Source: an uncultured Eubacteriales bacterium (GTDB taxonomy: Bacteria > Bacillota > Clostridia > Oscillospirales > CAG-272). Taken from it: a stretch of 8,528 nucleotides of DNA. This document shows positions 6,220-8,528 of the stretch, piece by piece. Position numbers and translations under genes: made by a program. Under the pieces are notes generated by a model that saw nothing but the letters and a program-made list of their open reading frames with translations, had not been told where the DNA came from and did not search any database. The first letter of the stretch is position 1. Each line of letters starts with the position of its first letter. The stretch is taken from contig URZF01000052.1 in NCBI GenBank assembly GCA_900552255.1, positions 1 through 8,528 of the forward strand, in the 5' to 3' direction.

Positions 6220-6783
6220 ATGAAAAAAGCACTTACCGTTTTTATCGCGCTTTCCCTTATCGCGCTTCTCTGCTGTTCCTGCGGAAAAACCAAAACGTAT
6301 ATCGCGGAGATCACCGTGGAAAATTACGGCGTCATCACCGTCCAGTTAGATGCCAAAACCGCGCCCATCACAGTCGCCAATTTCGTAAAGCTTGCAAACG
6401 AGGGCTTTTATGACGGACTCACGTTCCACAGGATCTTCTCCGGCTTCATGATTCAGGGCGGCGACCCGAACGGCAACGGCGGCTCCGATGAAACCATCAA
6501 GGGCGAGTTTTCTGCCAATGGTGTGAAAAACAACATTTCCCATGTGCGCGGCGTCATTTCCATGGCGAGAAGCTCGTCATACAATTCCGCAAGCTCCCAG
6601 TTCTTTATCGTGCATGAGGACAGCACATATCTTGACGGCAAGTATGCCGCATTCGGCCATGTGATCTCCGGTATGGAGGTCGTGGATGCGATCTGCGAGG
6701 ACGCCGAACCGACAGATGGCAACGGAACCATTCCGGCGGAGAAACAGCCCGTCATCACCAGCATCAAAATCATAGAAGAATAA
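6220..6783 (+). CDS. Cyclophilin-type peptidyl-prolyl cis-trans isomerase, predicted lipoprotein
   Basis: A 187-residue protein. Residues 1-21 (MKK, a hydrophobic stretch, then LLCCSC) form a lipoprotein signal; Cys21 is the most likely lipidated residue (Ser at -1), although -3 and -2 are cysteines rather than the usual Leu/Ala types. The mature part is a compact bacterial cyclophilin: TAPITVANFVKLANEGFYDG (48-67), FHRIFSGFMIQGGDPNGNGG (69-88), SMARSSSYNSASSQFFI (114-130) and FGHVISGMEVVDAI (145-158). Active-site equivalents of human CypA Arg55, Phe60, Gln63, Gln111 and Phe113 are Arg71, Phe76, Gln79, Gln127 and Phe129, all present. It should sit on the outer face of the cell membrane and speed proline isomerisation in exported proteins. 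AAAGGAAA lies 9 nt before the ATG. It is probably co-transcribed with the metallopeptidase. Confidence 0.93.
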   Translation: MKKALTVFIALSLIALLCCSCGKTKTYIAEITVENYGVITVQLDAKTAPITVANFVKLANEGFYDGLTFHRIFSGFMIQGGDPNGNGGSDETIKGEFSANGVKNNISHVRGVISMARSSSYNSASSQFFIVHEDSTYLDGKYAAFGHVISGMEVVDAICEDAEPTDGNGTIPAEKQPVITSIKIIEE

Positions 6784-6804
6784 AAAACGCGGATGCGTGT
6801 TTTT
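6784..6804 (+). terminator. Possible short terminator after the cyclophilin gene
   Basis: ACGC (6787-6790), loop GGAT, GCGT (6795-6798), then GTTTTT, with flanking As that can pair with the T-run around a bulged G. The stem is weak. The stronger hairpin at 6939-6970 would stop any read-through. The stretch 6805-6938 between them holds nothing I can assign. Confidence 0.35.
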
Positions 6805-6938
6805 CCCGATTGTGCCAAAAGGGAAAGCAGCTATCATGAGGCGCTATATCCATCGTATAATCGTATAGTCGGCGGAATGATCGGCCGGCCTTTCTGTCCC
6901 GGTTTTATCGTTCTACTGTGCAATTTGAGTTACTACGC

Positions 6939-6977
6939 AAAAACGGACTGATTTTCATCAGTCCGTTTTTTATTTTT
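6939..6977. terminator. Strong bidirectional terminator between converging units
   Basis: AAAAACGGACTGAT (6939-6952) and ATCAGTCCGTTTTT (6957-6970) are a perfect 14-bp inverted repeat around a 4-base loop. On the minus strand the loop reads GAAA and the stem ends in U5, right for ending the rpoA-rplQ transcript 17 bp after the rplQ stop codon. On the plus strand the stem is followed by TTTTTT-A-TTTTT, so it also stops transcription arriving from the cyclophilin gene. Confidence 0.9.
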
Positions 6978-6986
6978 ATCCATTCA

Positions 6987-7328
6987 TCAGACAAGCTTGA
7001 TGATCGCCATTTCGGCAGCATCGCCGCGGCGCGGGCCGATCTTGTAGACAGCCGTATAACCGCCGTTTCTCTCCGCATAAGCGGGAGCGATTTCATCAAA
7101 AAGCTTCTTTACAACATCTTCTTTCGTAATGAAAGAAAGTGCCGCACGACGGGAAGCAAGCGTATTCTTCTTGCCGAGCGTAATCATTTTATCTGTCAGA
7201 GATCTGACTTCCTTTGCTCTTGTCACAGTTGTCTCAATCGAGCCGTTTTCCAAAAGCAAGGTCACCATGCCTTTCAGCATCGCCATTCTATGGGCAGTAG
7301 GTCTGCCAAGTTTTCTGGTTCCGGGCAT
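6987..7328 (-). CDS. rplQ: 50S ribosomal protein L17 (bL17)
   Basis: A 113-residue basic protein starting [20 protein letters not shown], with the L17 signature [20 protein letters not shown] at 31-50 and the C-terminal block [20 protein letters not shown] (87-106) ending in MAIIKLV. The length is normal for Firmicutes L17 (about 110-120). L17 is a large-subunit protein near the exit-tunnel side of the ribosome. The start is fixed by AAAGGAGGAA on the minus strand (7336-7345). The frame stays open upstream to 7511, but that part is not L17-like and lacks a ribosome binding site. rpoA lies upstream in the usual order but 230 bp away. A terminator follows directly, so this is the last gene of the operon here. 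Confidence 0.98.
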   Translation of the reverse strand: MPGTRKLGRPTAHRMAMLKGMVTLLLENGSIETTVTRAKEVRSLTDKMITLGKKNTLASRRAALSFITKEDVVKKLFDEIAPAYAERNGGYTAVYKIGPRRGDAAEMAIIKLV

Positions 7329-7558
7329 TATACTATTCCTCCTTTGCCTGTTTAATAAGTGCAGTCTGCATCCCGCATACCTTCCCCGGCATAAAGACCC
7401 CAAAAGGGAGATATGAGACGGAAAAGACAGCTTTTCAAGCGCCAATATGCGACAAGCTCCAACACCGCACCAATAGCGGGACACAAATTGCCCCTTTTTA
7501 AAAGGATTCAACCAATATTCTCTCTGTTTTCTGATGCTTCTCCACTCATGAAGCGGCC
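7329..7558 (-). other. Long rpoA-rplQ intergenic leader with short hairpins
   Basis: This is 230 nt between two genes that are usually tightly linked. Read on the minus strand it contains GCTTC/GAAGC just after the rpoA stop, a 13-nt near-palindrome CCTTTTAAAAAGG (7505-7493), a perfect 6-bp hairpin GAAAAG-CTGT-CTTTTC (7436-7421), CCC-TTTT-GGG near 7400-7408 and TGCA-GAC-TGCA near the ribosome binding site. No strong sigma-A promoter was found; the best is TTGAAA with a 17-nt spacer and a poor CATATC. I do not recognise a known riboswitch or ribosomal-protein leader. No protein-like reading frame was found beyond the non-conserved upstream extension of rplQ. Confidence 0.4.
7336..7345 (-). promoter_or_regulatory. 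Ribosome binding site of rplQ
   Basis: On the minus strand AAAGGAGGAA lies just upstream of the ATG at 7328, an almost perfect Shine-Dalgarno sequence. It settles the L17 start against the longer open frame. Confidence 0.9.
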
Positions 7559-8524
7559 TCAGTCTTCCTCTTTTCTGAGGCTGAGCCCGAGCGAATGAAG
7601 TTTCTGTATCACCTCTTCGAGCGATTTCTTGCCGAGGTTGCGGACTTTGATCATATCCGCCTCGGTGCTGCTCGTAAGATCCTCCACAGTATCAATGCCT
7701 GCGCGCTTCAAGCAGTTGAAGCTGCGTACAGACAGATCAAGCTCCTCAATGGTCATCTCAAGGACCTTTTCTTTCTTGGTTTCTTCTCTTTCCACCATGA
7801 TCTCTGCGCTCTTTGCTTCGTCAGACAGCTCCACAAAGAGGTTGAGATGTTCGTTGAGTATCTTGGCTCCGAGCGATACGGCTTCTCTTGCCGAGATCGT
7901 ACCGTTCGTCAAAACATCAAGCGTCAGCTTATCATAATCGACTACATTGCCGACACGGGTGGGGTCCACCTTATAGCTCACGTTGTAAACAGGGGTAAAT
8001 ATAGAATCCACATAAATCACGCCGATTTGTCCGGCCGAATAGGTCTGTTTGTTCTTTTCCTGCGAAACATATCCGCGGCCGTGATCGAAAGTAAGCTCCA
8101 TTTTGAAACGCACACCGTCGGAAACCGTTGCAATATGATGCTCCGGATTCAGAATCTCGATATCGGCATCGCAGGCGATATCTCCCGCGGTAACGTCCTT
8201 CGGACCTGTAACGTCGATCGATACCGTTTTGGTCGTTTGCGGATATAATCTGGCCGTAATACCCTTGACGTTCAAAACGATCTCGCAGACGTCCTCTTTT
8301 ACGCCGGGAACCGTCGAGATCTCATGAAGAATGTCCTTGTCTCCGCCGCTGATCTTGATGCTGACGACCGCAACGCCGGGAAGCGAGCTGAGCAGAACTC
8401 TGCGCAGGGAATTTCCAAGCGTGATGCCATAGCCTCTTTCAAGCGGTTCCAAAACAAAGGTTCCTCTTTTGGGATCGTTATCCGATTCGACAGCCGTAAT
8501 ATTCGGTCTTTCTATTTCAATCAT
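7559..8524 (-). CDS. rpoA: DNA-directed RNA polymerase subunit alpha
   Basis: A complete 321-residue alpha subunit. The N-terminal domain has the assembly core [20 protein letters not shown] (23-42), [11 protein letters not shown] (43-53) and [13 protein letters not shown] (67-79). It ends near 235, followed by a charged linker rich in Glu and Lys (about 236-256). The C-terminal domain runs from about 257 to 316: [20 protein letters not shown], then [14 protein letters not shown]. Arg267, Asn270, Cys271, Gly298 and Lys299-Lys300 correspond to the UP-element DNA-binding residues around R265, N268, C269, G296 and K298 of E. coli. Alpha dimerises to start polymerase assembly and contacts promoter DNA and regulators. 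The start is the ATG at 8524; its ribosome binding site and the upstream genes of the operon lie outside the window. rplQ follows after 230 nt. Confidence 0.99.
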   Translation of the reverse strand: MIEIERPNITAVESDNDPKRGTFVLEPLERGYGITLGNSLRRVLLSSLPGVAVVSIKISGGDKDILHEISTVPGVKEDVCEIVLNVKGITARLYPQTTKTVSIDVTGPKDVTAGDIACDADIEILNPEHHIATVSDGVRFKMELTFDHGRGYVSQEKNKQTYSAGQIGVIYVDSIFTPVYNVSYKVDPTRVGNVVDYDKLTLDVLTNGTISAREAVSLGAKILNEHLNLFVELSDEAKSAEIMVEREETKKEKVLEMTIEELDLSVRSFNCLKRAGIDTVEDLTSSTEADMIKVRNLGKKSLEEVIQKLHSLGLSLRKEED

Positions 8525-8528
8525 CTAA

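Noticed and set aside
4801..6480. DPNGNG shared by the peptidase N-terminus and the cyclophilin
   Set aside because: In the cyclophilin it is part of the normal QGGDPxGxG active-site loop, and in the peptidase it resembles a calcium loop; the similarity looks coincidental.
6856..6861. Perfect TATAAT hexamer on the plus strand
   Set aside because: The position 17 nt upstream (ATCATG) does not resemble a -35 box, there is no extended -10, and no plus-strand gene follows before the strong terminator.
6836..6868. Ten-residue reading frame MRRYIHRIIV between the two terminators
   Set aside because: No Shine-Dalgarno sequence at the right distance and no promoter with a good -35; a frame this short is expected by chance.
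6883..6890. GGCCGGCC palindrome
   Set aside because: An isolated 8-bp palindrome with no partner site or associated gene; not enough for an operator or attachment site.
7329..7511. In-frame N-terminal extension of L17 giving a 174-residue protein
   Set aside because: It begins with TTG without a ribosome binding site, its sequence is unlike any L17, and a near-perfect Shine-Dalgarno sequence marks the ATG at 7328.
1..8528. Mobile elements, CRISPR arrays, tRNA or rRNA genes, toxin-antitoxin or phage-defence modules
   Set aside because: No transposase, integrase, regularly spaced repeats, RNA gene signatures or defence-type domains were seen on either strand.

Overview
The window looks like chromosomal DNA from an endospore-forming, GC-rich clostridium (Oscillospiraceae/Ruminococcaceae-like). 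The evidence is RpoA and L17 of Firmicutes type, a YlmC/YmxH-type sporulation protein at the left edge, strong GGAGGA ribosome binding sites, sigma-A promoters with an extended -10 box, and C/G-rich third codon positions in most genes. No mobile element, CRISPR array, tRNA or rRNA is visible. Species-level assignment is not possible from the sequence alone.

Left edge (1-402): a truncated leftward gene for a YlmC/YmxH-family PRC-barrel sporulation protein. It diverges from a rightward unit across a 180-bp intergenic region. That region holds a very good sigma-E-like promoter for the leftward gene, a small perfect inverted repeat in its leader, and a good extended -10 sigma-A promoter for the rightward unit.

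Rightward unit 1 (403-4632): a short QueG-like protein with two predicted [4Fe-4S] clusters, then two ABC exporter half-transporters whose genes overlap by 4 bp (ATGA). The two ABC proteins form a textbook asymmetric heterodimer. The first has Walker B DD, a switch Gln and a normal LSGGQ; the second has Walker B DE, a switch His and a degenerate LSQGQ. One ATP site should therefore be catalytic and the other degenerate. A stem-loop follows the unit.

Rightward unit 2 (4682-6804): a well-formed promoter, then an M6-family zinc metallopeptidase with HELAHxxGxxD, a Met-turn-like motif and an EF-hand-like loop but no visible signal peptide. It is followed 33 bp later by a lipoprotein cyclophilin-type peptidyl-prolyl isomerase.

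Right part (6939-8528, leftward): rpoA and then rplQ, the end of the large ribosomal-protein/RNA polymerase alpha operon. They are separated by an unusually long 230-bp gap and closed by a strong GAAA-loop terminator that also faces the converging rightward unit.

Most of the content belongs to known families. The items most worth a second look are the sigma-E promoter, the rpoA-rplQ gap, the apparently signal-less M6 peptidase paired with an exported isomerase, and the QueG-like protein lacking recognisable QueG catalytic features. I did not find convincing evidence for a wholly new system.
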